From positions 1,212,088 through 1,276,087 of the forward strand of contig VYZI01000144.1 of assembly GCA_013397695.1 (NCBI GenBank): a stretch of DNA of 64,000 nucleotides, written 5' to 3'. The first letter of the stretch is position 1. Every line of letters begins with the position of its first letter. A model generated the notes under the pieces. The model did not search any database. It saw only the letters and a list, made by a program, of their open reading frames with translations, and was not told the origin of the DNA. This document shows, piece after piece, positions 48,001 to 62,510 of this stretch. A program made the translations under genes and the position numbers. This DNA is from Centropus unirufus. Taxonomy: Eukaryota; Chordata; Aves; Cuculiformes; Centropidae.

Positions 48001-50917
48001 TGCTCACAGAGTAGATATCTTGAAGCATGGAAACATTTTAAATTTTCTTCCTGTATTTCTTTACTGTTATTTATAGCTTTTCAGCCAGTACTCCAGAAAG
48101 ATTTCAGTTGGAGCAGGCAACAATATCATTTCACACTGCAATGAGTAACCATTGTTTATACTTCAGAATGAAATATTGTTGACCAGACAACTGTAATATT
48201 CTGACAGTGAATGCACAACTTAATTTTAGCTGTACAAGTACAAGTTGTTAAGATGTCCTCCAGAGGATGAGGGAAGAGTTCCTGCTTCTTTGCTGGGGCT
48301 TACCTTAAGCCATGCCCTTAACTTCTGTGTCTGGCAGTCTGCTCATCAGACATCTTCCATTCCATTTAGTTTTGTCAGCAGAGTAAAAGTGGTTGTGAAT
48401 ATGTGGGGAAGGAGCTCTGGAAATGGCTGTCCACTGCTGCTTTTCAGATGACACTCAGCACCTCAAGTGCTAAGGAAAATTATATCTTCTTTGTAAACAA
48501 GCAAGAACATAAAATAACCCAAAACTTGTTCTTTATGTTGCTGCATTCTGTTGCCACAAATACATTGCACTATCTGGACAGACTGACACATGGAAGATGG
48601 AGTACCTTGTTTATATTTTTCTGGCTTTCGTCCATTTGCATCATGTCTTCCCCAGTACTTGAATTATTTTATTTCCAATGTTAAATATAGCAATAATTAT
48701 GAGCCTGCTAAGTTTCTCTTTGCAGTATGTACTCCCTTTTTCTGTTCACATTAAGAATCCATTTTGGCATGCCACTGCCACAAAGACTATCTCAGTGAAA
48801 GCTTCCAATGCACTGGAACTCCATGCTAGCTTTGGGATCTGAACACAGCACATAACTACATTTGGTTTACCTTGGCTAAACTCCAACCCAACAACAGCAC
48901 CTCTGGGTTTGTTGCCAGCTGCCAACTCGGTGCCTAAATAATATTTCATCCTGGAATCACAAGTCTGGATCAACAAACTGCCAAAATTCTACTCAGATGT
49001 GTTCCTTTACAAAACTTGTCTAGCAACTTCTATTGTTAGCACGGTACTCATTATTACATTACTAGTACCAAACTATAAGTTAGGTAAAAATTAGGTTGTT
49101 AGGTGTAAAATTAGGTTGTGCAAGAAGTAATTATGGCTTTGAATAACTGTGAATTATAACTATGTGAAGCTTTAGGCACCTGCTGTAGATGATTTCTCTC
49201 AGGTGGTCTTGGAAACAGGGCAAGATCTCTAACAGCCTTTTCTGAATGAGGGCACTTAAATATACCCCTTGAAAAGCAGCTGTCACGTCTCTTTGCAAAG
49301 ATCTGACAAATTCAGCTCCCTCAGCTGTGAGTTTCTGAAATTTTGTGGCATATCCATACAATTTCTGGTGAAAACAAGTCTGGTTTCACTTCAAAAAACA
49401 AATATTGAAAGAATTGGGTCAGATGATATTTTCAGTATAATTGAACCTGTAAGCTAAGTTTTCATTAACTGAAATTGGATTTCATTGATTAATTGGGTTT
49501 GGGTTTTTTTCGTCGAGTATGACACTCATTGAAAACAGGACTGTAGTTACAATCAAATATTATTACTCACTGTTTATATACTGACTTCAGCAAACCAGTG
49601 GGTTTTTTATGTCATTTCTAGATTACCTATATTAATTCCTGTCTTCTGTGGCTGTGTTCTTACACTTTAGTATTTTAAAAACATAATGTGTTGAAGATCT
49701 GCAGGTTGTATCTGCCTTCAAAGCAGATGTTCATCAATTTCAACTCTTCCACCTTTTAAAGTTTCTAAACTACTTTCTTGCTATTCAAGGGCAAGGCATA
49801 GGTCAAATATTCTCTGTCCACCCATAATACGAGAAATTGTCTCCCTTCACTGCAGATACAAGTCCATTACATCTCCTCACAGAGACAGCACATGTCTGCG
49901 GTCCTGCAAAGACCTTGGAACTGCTAGATTTCAAGCTCACTCAAAGGCCCACTGTGACAAAGTGCACTATGAATTCCACTAGGAAATTCCACTACAAATC
50001 TGAAAACAAAAGAAAAGAGAGGAACATGATAAGAGCAGATGTACAAATGGGGCTAAGTTGGGCATGGTGAAGATAATAAAGACATGGTGACAATAAAATG
50101 TTAGAAAACATGTAACAGTAAACATTTATCGATACATGTTTTCATAAGAACAGCTTTCACATGAAGAATCTAGTGTAAGAGATTCACTTGTTATATTTAG
50201 CTTCATCTCTTCCTTTCCTCTTAGTTTTCTTGAAATGCCTGTGTTTCACACTGCATACACTAGAACAACCTGAAGTACATGTTGACCTCCACTGTGGTAA
50301 TATGAATAAATATTTAATACCTCTAATAGTATTCCTGAAGAATACTATATAGAGGTGCTGGGTACATACCTTTTACCAGCTATGCAGCCAACTCTAGAAA
50401 AAGAACCAACTGTGAAAGAAATAACAGGTAGGAGTTTTCTAAGAGAAGAAAGAACCACGTCAGGGTTTTTAGAAAGCTGAAAAGTGGTGCACCATAGGTT
50501 AAATAGTGGTACTGTAACACTCTGTACCTCTTACCACAAAAAATGGTGCAAATGTCTCAAATGTACAAGCAACTGTAGGAAGCCAAATAGAAATGTTTCA
50601 AGAAATTTCCTTTGACTGTTTATTTAACACCTGAGATCTACCTGAGTTAGGGAACTACGAAGTCACTTCTTTGTTGATATATAGTGAAGACCATTTTGCC
50701 CCATCGGAGTGTAACAATATAGACTGCCTTCAAGAGAAAAATTCTTCAGTTATGTAATCTTTTCAGGCATTTAGCATTAGTCTACATTAATAAACAGTCC
50801 TATGACCACTTCTCAGATTAATTTAAAATTAGAAGTTTCAACACTGGAAGCAGAGAACTAATCTGCTGATTTTAAGCAAGGAGGGCATTTTTCTATAAGT
50901 GGTATTATTGTTTTTCA

Positions 50918-51490
50918 TAGAATCATAGAACCACAGAATGGTTTGGGTTAGAAGGAGCTTTAAAGATCATCTAATTCCAACTCCCCTGCAATGGGCAGGA
51001 ACAACTCCAGCTAGATCATACTTCTCAAGGCCTCATCCAACCTGGCCTTGAACACTTCCAGGACAGGGGCATCCACCACTTCCCTGGGCAACCTGCATCA
51101 GTGTTTCACAAGCCTAATTCACCTTTTTCATGAGGAAGAATTTCTTCCTAATGCCTAGCCCAAATCATCCCATCTCCAATTTGTAGCCATTGGCCTTCAT
51201 GCTATCACTACATACCTTTGTGAAAGATCCTTCTCTGGCCTTTTTGCAGACCCCCATCATGCGCTGGAAAGCCACTACAATATCTTTTCTTCTTTAGGCT
51301 GAACAGCCCTAACACTCTCAGTCTGTCCTCATAACACAGGTGCTCCAGCCCTCTGATCATCTTTGTGGCCTCCTCTGTTCCTGTTTCCACAGTTCCATAT
51401 CCTTCTAATATTGAGGATTCCAGAAGTGGACACAATAATGCAGGTGGGGTCTCACAGTTGCTTTTACCCTCATTGTTGCTACTTCATACA
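50918..51490 (-). mobile_element. CR1 LINE fragment, 3' end
   Basis: Reverse CR1 starting AATCATAGAACCACAGAATGG, then TGCAATGGGCAGGAACAAC and AACCTGGCCTTGAACACTTC, extending into GGCTGAACAGCC and CAGGTGCTCCAGCC. Longest CR1 fragment on this strand; no intact frame. Confidence 0.9.
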
Positions 51491-54204
51491 GCAATGAAGC
51501 ACTGAAATGCAAAACAGAAAAGTCCTGAGTTCTAGATACATCACTTTTTTAAAAAAAAGACCTCCCTTCTCTTAAAGCTCCCAATTTCCATCTTTAAAAA
51601 AACTAGCACATCCTCAAATGTTGCGAGATCCACACCCTACCATAGGAACCCTAAAGGCAGAGCCATCACATAAATTTCATGATTAGACTTAAGTAAAGCA
51701 GTTCTGCTGAATTCGCTAGGTCAATTTGCAAACTTAAATTTGATTGGATGTTCGAGTGTTTATTGACCTCAGGCCAGAGTCCTCCCAAGAGGCTCAGTGG
51801 CAGCTCAGCTACTGTCCTTGATAGCTGGGGTAGGCTTCGGTAGAATATTTAGATACCTAAAATTCATAGGGGATGCAACGGAAGACACTGGCACTTGATG
51901 CCACATCTGGATACAGGCCTGTGGCAAAAACCCTTTATTAAGAAAACATCTAATCCAAGTGCAGTGTTTTGGTAATGCTGTTTAACTCTGAGAAAGGAAT
52001 CTAAAACATGAAGAAGTGCCTCCATACACCGGCAATCACATGCTGTTCTACCCACATCTGGAGCAGCACGCCTTTCACAGCCTGACCCAGGATGCTGTGA
52101 GGAGGAGCTACCAGTACTGAACAGCTGTACACCAACACATCTGAACAGGTACAGAGCAGAGGTGGAGCCAGTGCTTGACATTCTGCCCTTTGCTGAGTAC
52201 ACACACCATTACACATTTAGATTGCCTACTCAAAGCCAGACCAAGGAGAAGGAAGGGCGTCTCAAAGTCAATAAACAGACGATAAAACCTCCGCAGTAAG
52301 CTGCCTGAGGGGTGCATTAAACACTATAGCATCCACATCAAAACAGACACCTCTACATACACAAAATGAAGAATCAAGACCCTTCCCTGAAGTCTCTTAC
52401 AGCTCTTCCCTGCAAAAGCTGAGAAAGACTAGTTATGTCCTAGTTTAGCAAAGCCAAAGCTGCTCCTTACCACTACCTACCTTTTAGACAGAAATCTCAT
52501 AGCTAAATCGTAACTCCGGGAGTCCTGCAACCCAAACGGAGGTATTGTAATGCCTCAGCCCCCACTGGGTCGTTACCTCCCCACATAACATTGAGCTTGG
52601 AGACTGATTGTCAGGCATGTGGTTGTGTTTTTGAGCTATGATTGCTGTGATCACATCTCTTTCCCAGTGGATTTGTGAAAGCACGTGTGAGAAGTTACTG
52701 CCTCTATTGTAATGGAAATAATGCCTTGTGTGCCACTAATTGCCTTCTCAATTGCTTGTAACTTCTGCCTCTACCTTTTTTGTCTTGACTGTAATACTGC
52801 CGCTAAATCTCTTGCTTGTGTGTCATCTTTTTTGGTACTTATTTTCTATTCCACAGTTATAATATTTTCTTATTGAAATGTCTCGAGCATGATCATTAAA
52901 AGCCAGTGCATTCCTCAATACTTTTTTCTACATCCTAGCTAGTTTCACTCTTCAGCCCCACTGAAGAACTTTTCCTTGCTGTCAAAATCACTTATAAATC
53001 TGGCCATGTGTATTTACTGAAATGTAAATACAATCGACGAACATTCATTATCTTGAAATTATAACCTACTTGCTAATTCGCACTGTACTGAATGCTAGTA
53101 AAAAGGTCCCTTGGTTACACAGGTATATTTGCTTTGTGATAAGGAATACTTAAACGTGTTTTGTTCAAACAAAGTGATTTGATTAGATAATGGGGCAGTT
53201 TTCAAAAGCATCTGACACACTTAACACTCATTTGATTCACTCTTTCCGCACTTTGCTTGAGGCTTGAAAAAAAAGCAGCCTGTGAACAGCAAAACTGATT
53301 CATCGGTCTGGAAGAAGAACATAGGGAGTTACACAGTTGCCAGTAGTTTCTCATGTTCACAGGCTCTTTTTGTAGTAGCAGATGGGTGAGGACTTAGACC
53401 AACAAGCAGACAAAATTTAGGACTAAAACCATTTCTATTTCTTCTCTAGGAGGATCCCATAGTTAAAGGCAAAAATTCAGACCTGCTATCAGTTTGTAGA
53501 CCTTTCCTAATTTTACTGAAGTAAGTTAGACCAATGTGTTTGATTGTTGGGGAGAAGTGTGTGTACAGAAGAGGAGGAAGATCTACATGAATGTTCACAC
53601 TGGCAGAGGTGCATCTCGGTTTTCCATTTCTTTGCAGCTTCATGCTCTACAATGAAATATTTTCATTCCTGAAAATCATGTTGGCTTTTCCGATATTGCT
53701 TGGCGCCTTCCTGAGAAATACACATCAGTGCAATAGTATGATATTGTTTTGCTGTTGCTACTGCACAACTATGACCAGTAGAAGCCACACACAATGTACA
53801 AGATTCCTCCATCCTCTACAAGACACACTATGTTTGCAGTGAGTGGCCTTACCTATGGCTGCAGTAGTAAGGATAGAAGCATGGAATGAGGTCCCTGGGA
53901 AGTGAAACAGCTAATGCTAATGTTATCCAAAAAGTTGGATCCCTTACTCAGCATGCAAATAGCCAATCTCACACAACAAGTTAAGATATGGCTTTTATTA
54001 CAGACTTGTCCAAGTCTGGGTGCTGGGTGAATTTTCCACAAACCTTAGCACACTTGACAGGAGCTTCTGTTCTCAATTTATTACAAAAGGTTACAGACTG
54101 AATGCATGCCTAGTACTTGCAAACAAAATGATTTGTTTGTGATTATACAAAGCTACAGGTGATTTTATCATGCAGATTCAGTGAGGAGGGGATCCACTTA
54201 TACA

Positions 54205-54235
54205 GAGGGTGTTTCTTGTNGTGTTTCTTGTATTC
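54205..54235. other. Single-N assembly seam inside a short duplication
   Basis: One N at 54220 with GTGTTTCTTG on both sides of it. The same words on each side suggest two contig ends joined without merging their overlap. Confidence 0.7.
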
Positions 54236-57200
54236 CTTTGCCAAGTTGGCAGATCTGATAACAGGGCCTGATTAATGTCATCCTCCCCTGAAGCAGATGT
54301 CCGGGATGTTCCATACCAGATCTTCTGGGTCCTTTATTCTCTAATTAGTACAAGGCCTATTTCACCAGATCTTATAGGTGCTTTGTTCTTTTAATTGGCA
54401 CAAGGTTTTCTATACAGTTTGATTTAGTATTAATAAATATGAGTCCATTCTGTTGTTTGCTTACCATGATGTTAAGAACAGCACCCTCTTCTGCAACACT
54501 AAGATAATGGGGTCCAGTCTGTACATGCTTAGGTAGAGGATAACTGAGAGTATGCTCTAGCCCACATGTCTGAACTAAACGCCCATTAGCAACTGAAGCA
54601 AATTAGATTATTTCCTGTAGGCCATCTTTGTTTTCATTTCATCTGAAAGTAATCCAGCTGACAAGCTTCAAGGCAAGTGTTCAATATGAAACTAAGGTCG
54701 TAAAAACAGGATGAAGGATGAGGCTTGCTTTAAACACATATTCTTCTCCTGGAGTAAAGTGATAATGTTGCTGTAGCCCTGATACTGATGAATATGATCA
54801 CTGAAGAGCTTTTGAAGTGCTGTTTCCTCCACTACTGCCGGTCTTCCACGGATAGGTACCCCGTTGAGTGAATCACAGGGAGCAGGACAGGAGCAAATCA
54901 GGCTCTAGTTTTATTCTTCATTTTTCTACTCATGCAAATCAGACCTTCACACAGAAAAGCTATGAATGCGTATTGACTTCTCACTTTCTTCATAGGCTTC
55001 GGTAGACTGGAGCCAAAGCCCACAATGAATCTCTCCCACTAACTTTCATTTTATCTTTTTATTTCCCTACATGATTTAATACAATCACTCCTAGAAAATA
55101 CCAGAAAAAAAAAATAAAATACCAAAATTACAAGAATCAAACACCCACTGTAGTTGCCTCCAGCAATTCAAAGAAAGTCGTTTGATCAGTATAACCAAAG
55201 AAAACAGCCTGATGTACTTGAGAAGTTCATTCCTTCCCATCCTGCAGTAACCTGATTTAAAGCCTACAGAAGGGAGTTGACAACCCATTTTATTGTTTTG
55301 AAAGGGCTGTAACAGATAGGTACGATACAGGAAGAATACTAGAATACTTCCAAAGAGGCTTAACTAGACCATAGAGATTTCCAAGATGATAGTAACTAAT
55401 TAGGAAATAAGCAATTGAGACATTAATTGCTTCTATGATCGTCAGGATTAACCTCAGATGCTGAATATGTGCTAACGTGTATTAAAGAATTTATGTTAGG
55501 AGATTAGAACTTGCACATTCACACAGTAATTGGGAAAAGCATTCCAAATACTCATATCTTCTACTAATCCTTCTGCCTCAGTTCTTAGTTAAACTTTTCT
55601 GGGAGAGATTGGTTGGGGTCAGGACACCGACTTCTGGCACTGACATCTTAGCCTTGTTAGATATGCTAAACATGTTCAGAGGGGTTCACCAAGTACTCAA
55701 AAGAAAATGAGAAAAATGCTTAAAAACTGCTAAGTGAAAGAATGCACTAGGAAGGAAAATAGTGTGCAATACAATTCACTGTTGTAAGTATCTCCTTTTG
55801 CTCCTTTAAATATTTGACCATGAATTTCTGTAAGTATTTTGACACCAAAACGGCCACACAGGATAAGCCAAAAAGGATGCACACTTTCCAAAAGTGTCTA
55901 TGGACAGAGACTCTGGGTTTACAGAGCATGAAGCACAAGGGGGTTTTGCTCTCTTGTCTCTTGTCACTTTTTAATTACCAGAGTAGTACAAGGCAATTAA
56001 ATAAGTGGACTTTTAGCAGGGAGAAAGAAAAGGAAGGATAAATAAGTTACCAAACATTTACTTGTGTAGTGTAATTTTAATTTAATGTATGCACTGACTG
56101 GAAGTAACACTATTTCATGTATTTTGCGACTGGGGATTTCATAAACCAAATTAAAGTGTAGCTCATAGGACTATGTTCGCCTCTAATTCAATGTCAGTAT
56201 ATAAAACTGCTTTTCGCTTTCTGAACTACCGCATAGATACCTATCACCAACATAATCTAGAGACCCTCATAAAAAAAAATTGCATTTAACTTCTTATCCT
56301 CTCTCTTCTTGATGAAAAGAGACAAGTTTATGGTCATTAGCCATTTCAGAGCACAGTAGGAAGCAAGTCTGAATAAAGAGATGGATTCCATGCTTGGTTC
56401 ATGGGCAAAAAAGTCACATGGGCAACACTTGTGTTTTTACTACCCAAATTGTGGCCCAACTTACTTCTATTAATGTTTTGGTCCTCATGGGTCTTCCATC
56501 AGAGCCTTGAAAATTTTCTTATTCTTTGGCAAAACCATTTTCAAGGTTAACTACAATTGCAGACAGGGAAATTATATCATGGAATGAAGAATTTTTTTCT
56601 AATTAGACTTTGTAAATCAGGAGAAGTGAGTGAGTAAGGTGCATGTTCAATGAAAATCCTGTGCAGACATGGTTTTGATCATTTTCTGGTCAGACTGAAG
56701 AATTTTCAAAACTGAGGTGAATAAGGCTATAGTTAGAAATATAGGGCCAGATTCCAGATGTACACTGAGAAGCAATTGTTTTGTGTTTTTGCAATGTGCC
56801 CATGAGTCTTCAAGGGCAGTTGGTGACCTGGCTGCAGCCCATCTTAATGTTGCAGAAGGGAGCATCTGCACATGGATGACACTGTGATCCACTCATTTTT
56901 CTAGCACCTTAGGATCAGGGACAAAGTCCATGCTTTTGAAGTTTTCATGGTTTCAGTTTTGTGAGATTTTGGTGGTACAAATCAAAATAGGACAGAGCAG
57001 TTTAATATTTGAATCCAGCCATTCTTTGCATTTTTTTTAGGTGCTTATATTTCATCCAGGAAGAAAACCACAGATAAGTGAAATGACCATTTTGATAATT
57101 CCTCACATGCCAGAAGACAGAATTTAAGCTTCATAACTTTGAGTGTCTGTCCTTTGTTGGACACTTCTTCAAATGTGTTCATAGGCTTTTAGGGACTGCA

Positions 57201-58131
57201 GTAACTGTTGACTGAAAAAAGAGTAACAATATACTACGATGTGTCTTTGGCACAATAAACAGGTTAATCTGGCTCAGTCTTTCATTAAGATGGAAAGAGT
57301 TTAGGGCTGTAACATTTTTTTATCACTTTATTTAAACAGCTCTTCAATAAATTGTAAAGAATATTTTGTACTGGGGTGTAGATTTAACATGTTAAATATA
57401 GTTTCTTACATTAAAAAATCACCTTATATAATGTTAATGATTATTAATATACATGAACAGATCTTTGACCACATGAAACTACGCCTCAGTAGTCTATTGC
57501 ACCCACTCAAACTACAGGGACAATAGTGGAAATTGGCTTAAGTTTCCTGTGTCTGCCCCACCTGAGATAAAAACTGAATCACAAGGAGTAAATTAACTAA
57601 TTCATAATGTATTTGTTGCCAGAATAGTAGACAACTAAGTACGTGCAAAGGAAAAAATATTCCCAAAGGAGCTATGATTCAAAGTAACATTTTTTATAGC
57701 ATCCACTGGAAAGTAATCAGATGTACAGAGGCTAGGATATGCCAAAGCACTTGCAAAATAAGTAAATAAAAATGGTGATAATACTTCTAATTCTTGGTAT
57801 TAAAAAAATAATCAAATGTTTTCAGACAGACTTTCACCTGATGACATATTCATATGGTTAACTTTTTTCTTCCTAAATTAGGTTATCCAAGAGTTCATAC
57901 AAAAGTAACAGCATAGTATTTATAAGTGCTTTCTGCGGATTCATAGCTCTTCTTGTAGGTGTTGATTTTAGCCTTAACCCAAAACCCCAAAGTGAAAAAT
58001 AAAAAGATTTAATTTTGACAATTTTGAACCCATTGCTGACAGGAAATTCTACTCATCACAAATGTTTAGTGTAAAACAAATACACGGCTACAGATGTTGT
58101 TTCCATCTGCTCTGAGTTTTATTCTAATTTA

Positions 58132-58215
58132 TGGAATCACAGAATCAATGGGTTGGAAAAGACCATGTTCCAGAACCTCAATGTCCTTCTTGTAGTGTGG
58201 GGCACAGAACTGAAA
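58132..58215 (-). mobile_element. Short CR1 LINE remnant
   Basis: Reverse CR1 tail (AATCACAGAATCAATGGGTTGGAAAAGACC) running after an internal deletion into CTTGTAGTGTGGGGCACAGAACTGA, another CR1 segment. Confidence 0.7.
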
Positions 58216-61200
58216 GGGATCTTTCTCTATTACATGGAGAATTGCACATGTCATTCTATTTAATGATTTCAAAAGGCAGAACTGAATTTGAGGGACTAAA
58301 ACTAACACTAAACTGTACACTGCCTCAGTTTTAACACCATACAATCCATACTGGAAACAATAGAAAGCTTTATAGTTCACATATGTTTCACCCATTTTTT
58401 AATTTCCCTTCTTGGTTGGCTTTTGTTTAGTTTCCTTGTTGTTTCATTGGGTTCTTTGTTTTGCTTTCTTTTGTTTCCACAGCAGTTGACTCTACTATCA
58501 TGATGGGATGGTAAGATTTGGAGGTAGGACCAGGAGCTGTATGTGGGGTTATAGTGTTTGACTTAGTTATTCTGGATCTGTTCTGGGCCCTACTGTAAGA
58601 ACATGCCACAATGAGATGACCAAGGAGTGGGAAGAATAGGCTGCCTGAGACTAACTGCTAGCACAAAGGGACTGAAAGCCTAGAAAGAAAGGCAAAAACT
58701 TTCTTAGAAAATGTCCAAAGTGACTGACAAACAGAACTCATTTTGAATATTTTTAGTGGTAGTGTAAAACCATCTTTTGTTCATAAAATTACTCTTAAAA
58801 ATGCAATTTATTATTCACAGTGCTACAACCCCAAAAGTCACTGCTAATCAATTTGGAACATAGCTCAACAGAAATAAAAAAAAAAAAAACAAATGCCAAA
58901 ACATGTAAGGCATTCCTTATAAATACCTTTAATTTTTTTACTAGATAATTGAATATAATCATGAACAAAGATGCCTTCTTCTGGAATAGTTCAGTGGCTT
59001 GAATTACATTTTTGATATACAGATCCTGACCAACTTCTAAAGCTTCCTAAAAAAAAAAAAGAAAAAAAAAGAAAAGAGTCTACAGTTTGACTTGCAACAT
59101 ATTTCCATTTCTACTCCTCTTCCACACATGCCTTTCCTTATCCCCATCTCCCACATCAGTGATTTACAGTCCTCGAAGAGGCAGGATCCACTCAGGGTGA
59201 AGAAAAGGCAGCGCAGCTTAGGCTGGTATAAATACCAGGGCAAAGGAGACCAGGACCCTTGCTCTTTTTCTAGTATTTTTTAATCAAGCTCTACCTCGAG
59301 GTCTGGTATCTTTTTCTAATTAATGCCTAAATATTTAATCCAATTAAAACCCCACATGCCCAGAACAAGGCTTATGTGGAATTGATTTAGTTGTATTCTA
59401 AACGTGATTGTTAAAACCTTCCCCTAGCACCCTCCCCAAATTAAAAGGAATTCTGCTGATTCACCTCAAACAAATGTCCCCGTTGTCCACAGTTCTGCAC
59501 CAACACATGTCCACAGCCACCGACCCTGTGGTCTGGCACCAGCAGGGCAGGGAAAGGCAGAGGAACCTTACCTATGACCAGGAACCAGGCTCATGAAATA
59601 TCATTGTATTGCTTTATTTTATTTCAGCTGGGGGCTTGGCTGGCTGCCTGGACCCATTGCATGAGCCCTGCACCACCCGGAGGATTTTCTCAGTGAAAAT
59701 CGACCACAGACCAACACATGCGTCAGTCCATCACACCTGCACAACCAGGGGCTCTGCCCTGTGCCTAGTGGCACAGACTCCACCCTAGACATTGATCATA
59801 AATCCCCATCTCTTTGGACTTGAGGCTTCCATCTTGGTCACCTTCCAGCTTCTCCAGGGATCAGTTTCTGGTGCAGCAACCATGAAGAATGAGCATGCGT
59901 CAAGGGATTGGACTTGTCTCGTAATCCCACCAACTCCTACTTGACAGAAGATGAAGGACACTGATAGCCCTTTCAGATTTCTCGATGAAAGCAGTCAGTG
60001 AGCTGCTTTAATCTGTACAACAGGTTTGTCCAATTTTGTATGAAGTTCCTGCATGGAAATGGATGGATAACTGTGACTTTAAAGTGCACTTTTAGTTTTA
60101 AAATAAACGTTAAAGTTTAGAAGAGATGTTTATAGTGCACCACTAAACCTATGTCCACAGGGTAATTATTATAAACAGACTGCTGCATACCAAACACCTT
60201 TTCCTCTTACCAGTTACATGTCTGTGTATCTGATGATACTCTTGTGAGTCTCAATGAGAAACATCTTGGTCTGATTAGCCAGTTTTCAGTGTTTGCAATT
60301 AACAAAGATTAAAATCAAAGAAAAAACTATGATAAAAATTTGTGATAACTTTCTCTTACTTTTAGATGACAGTTCAAAACTATTCAAGGGTACTTTTAAC
60401 ACAGAAACACTATGAAAAACAGTAATGAGTGGAAACTCTGTAGCAGATTAACTGCAAAGTAGGGGATAAATATGCATCTGCAATCCTGAAAAGACCTGAA
60501 GTAGGAGCAAGAGCAACACAGTAACTATCAAGTTGATTACTTTATTGTTGCACCTTAAGAGAAGTCAACAGTTTTCATGTGTCACTTTATTTGAGGCATT
60601 AATATGCTTATGAGAATTACAGAGTTGTACACACTTGACATTTTGCGTTTATTTCCATAAAACACATGGACAGGAACTGTAGTTATCTATATACGAGCTG
60701 TCTTATCAGTTTACTCCCAGCTGATTTCGGTGCAGCTGCGCAGCTTTTGAGTCTCCCGACCACTGCAGAAACAGAGCTTCTACACAGTGTTTGGGTCAAG
60801 GTGGCAGTGATCTTATCCTGAAATATGAATCACTCTGGAGTTGTCCCAGGGCTGAGTCCTTGGCATCCCAGACTTCAGTACCTCCCCTGATGGGCAAGGT
60901 CAGTGCCGCTGACAGAAAAAATCGCAACTGCTGCAGGACCACCTTTGTGATCTCCTGAAAGCTTCATAACTACAGTCATGCTGGAGACAAGAACAATTCT
61001 CCTTCCTTCTATAGTCTTTCCTTGTCCAAAGAACAACATTAAATGTAGGGTTTAGACTCTCCTAGGAAAACTGCCAGTAACACAATAGTGATGGGGTACC
61101 ATCACCTTAACTGTCACACAACCCTGTCATGGTTGGATCACTGTCAACGCAAACAGATCTTTTAAGAATACTGGAAAAGCCAATTAATGAAAAACAGAAA

Positions 61201-61427
61201 AAGTGATAACTTCACAAACAGAAAACTTTTATCCTGAGTGGAGGGCAGTGCCTCTGTTTACTTATATGCCACAGAAAAAGAAACTTCAGGTACTGTTTTA
61301 CATGTGCTCGGTGGTTCACCTTAAAAACCAGGGGGGGCAAATGAAATGTATTAATTCAGAACAATTTAATATTATTTACGCTCCTCTTTACTTGTGATGA
61401 CATCACTGAATGTTAACAGCCACATGT

Positions 61428-61433
61428 TTTATT
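61428..61433 (-). terminator. Poly(A) signal candidate of MCIDAS
   Basis: AATAAA on the minus strand about 600 bases after the MCIDAS stop codon, a plausible end for the 3' UTR. Composition changes from GC-rich to AT-rich in between. Confidence 0.45.
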
Positions 61434-61779
61434 CTAAAATTTTCTGCTTGAGCACGTTAAAGTAAACGTTGTATACATGCTCAGCTATCTGTAGTACAAA
61501 TCAATGGCAATTTTAAGGACTACTTAATCATCACACACAGTACAAATATACACTTACAGCTGCACATATGATCGACTCCAGTGCAGTTTGTAAGCATAGT
61601 GGATGTAAAATTCCGAGGTTGTGAAGGTCGATCGTGCTCCAGCGGCTTGGGTGGGTCTGTCCGTTTCCACCCGGTTCTCCGCAGTCTTTGTCCCCGAAGT
61701 TAGATTTTTGTGCTCAGCTAAAGTATCTCCAGCTAAAACCGGGCAGCCTTTCATATAACCTCTGCACTCATAACAGTCA

Positions 61780-62510
61780 TTAACAAACTACCGAGGGCGA
61801 GCCGCCGACTCGAAAACGACTCCAGCTCCGTGCATGCCGAACGCAGCCCGGGGCCCGGCGCCGCCGTTGCAGAGCCGCTGCCGCACCCGTCCCTACTCTT
61901 GTCCAGCCCACAGCATCGTGGGTAAAGCACAACAGAAAAAGAAAGAACCGTTTTCAAGGAGAAAAAGGGAAGCGTGCCTCCAGGGGGACCCCGCCTGATG
62001 CCTCTCCTGGGACACGCGTGGCCCGGGCGCGTCTCAGCGCGGCACCCAGCGGAACCGGTACCCGCCGACGGCGGTGCGCATGGTGAAGGCATTGCCCTGC
62101 GGGAAGGCCAGGGTGCGGATGCTGCCCCCTTCCCCCAGGGCCGCCCGCAGGCTGCCGTCCTCCTCCAGCTCCCCGCCGCCGGGGCTGGGGCTGGTGTCGG
62201 TGGTCAGCCCGCGGAAGGCGCCGTGCAGGCGCGGGGCCACCCGCGGGCGCTTGGCCATGGGGCTGCCCCCCGGGCTGCCCCCCAGGCTCTGCAGGGCGGC
62301 GCGGCACTTCTCCGACACCTCCCGCAGCATGGTATCCACGCCCGCCGCCTGCTCCCGAGGCTCCGGCTCCACGCCGCCGGCCCAGACCCCGGCCGCGACG
62401 GTGGCGGGAGTGGGAGGCTGGAGAGAAGGAGGAGGAAGGGTCTTCCCGTCGGACCTCTGCGGGAACATCAGCGTCTGCCAGGGGGAACGAGCGCGACTTC
62501 TGTGGGCTGC
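61780..62510. promoter_or_regulatory. CpG-rich 3' part of MCIDAS
   Basis: High-GC, CpG-dense segment covering the last MCIDAS exon and the start of its 3' UTR. It looks like a gene-body or 3' CpG island; no promoter role can be shown. Confidence 0.4.

Larger units (their letters stand above)
45006..61427. other. CDC20B-MCIDAS intergenic region
   Basis: About 16 kb, AT-rich, without any protein family I recognise and without tRNA or microRNA hairpins noticed. Contains the two CR1 fragments listed separately, one single-N seam and short A- or T-runs. Could hold enhancers for the multiciliated-cell genes on both sides. Confidence 0.5.
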
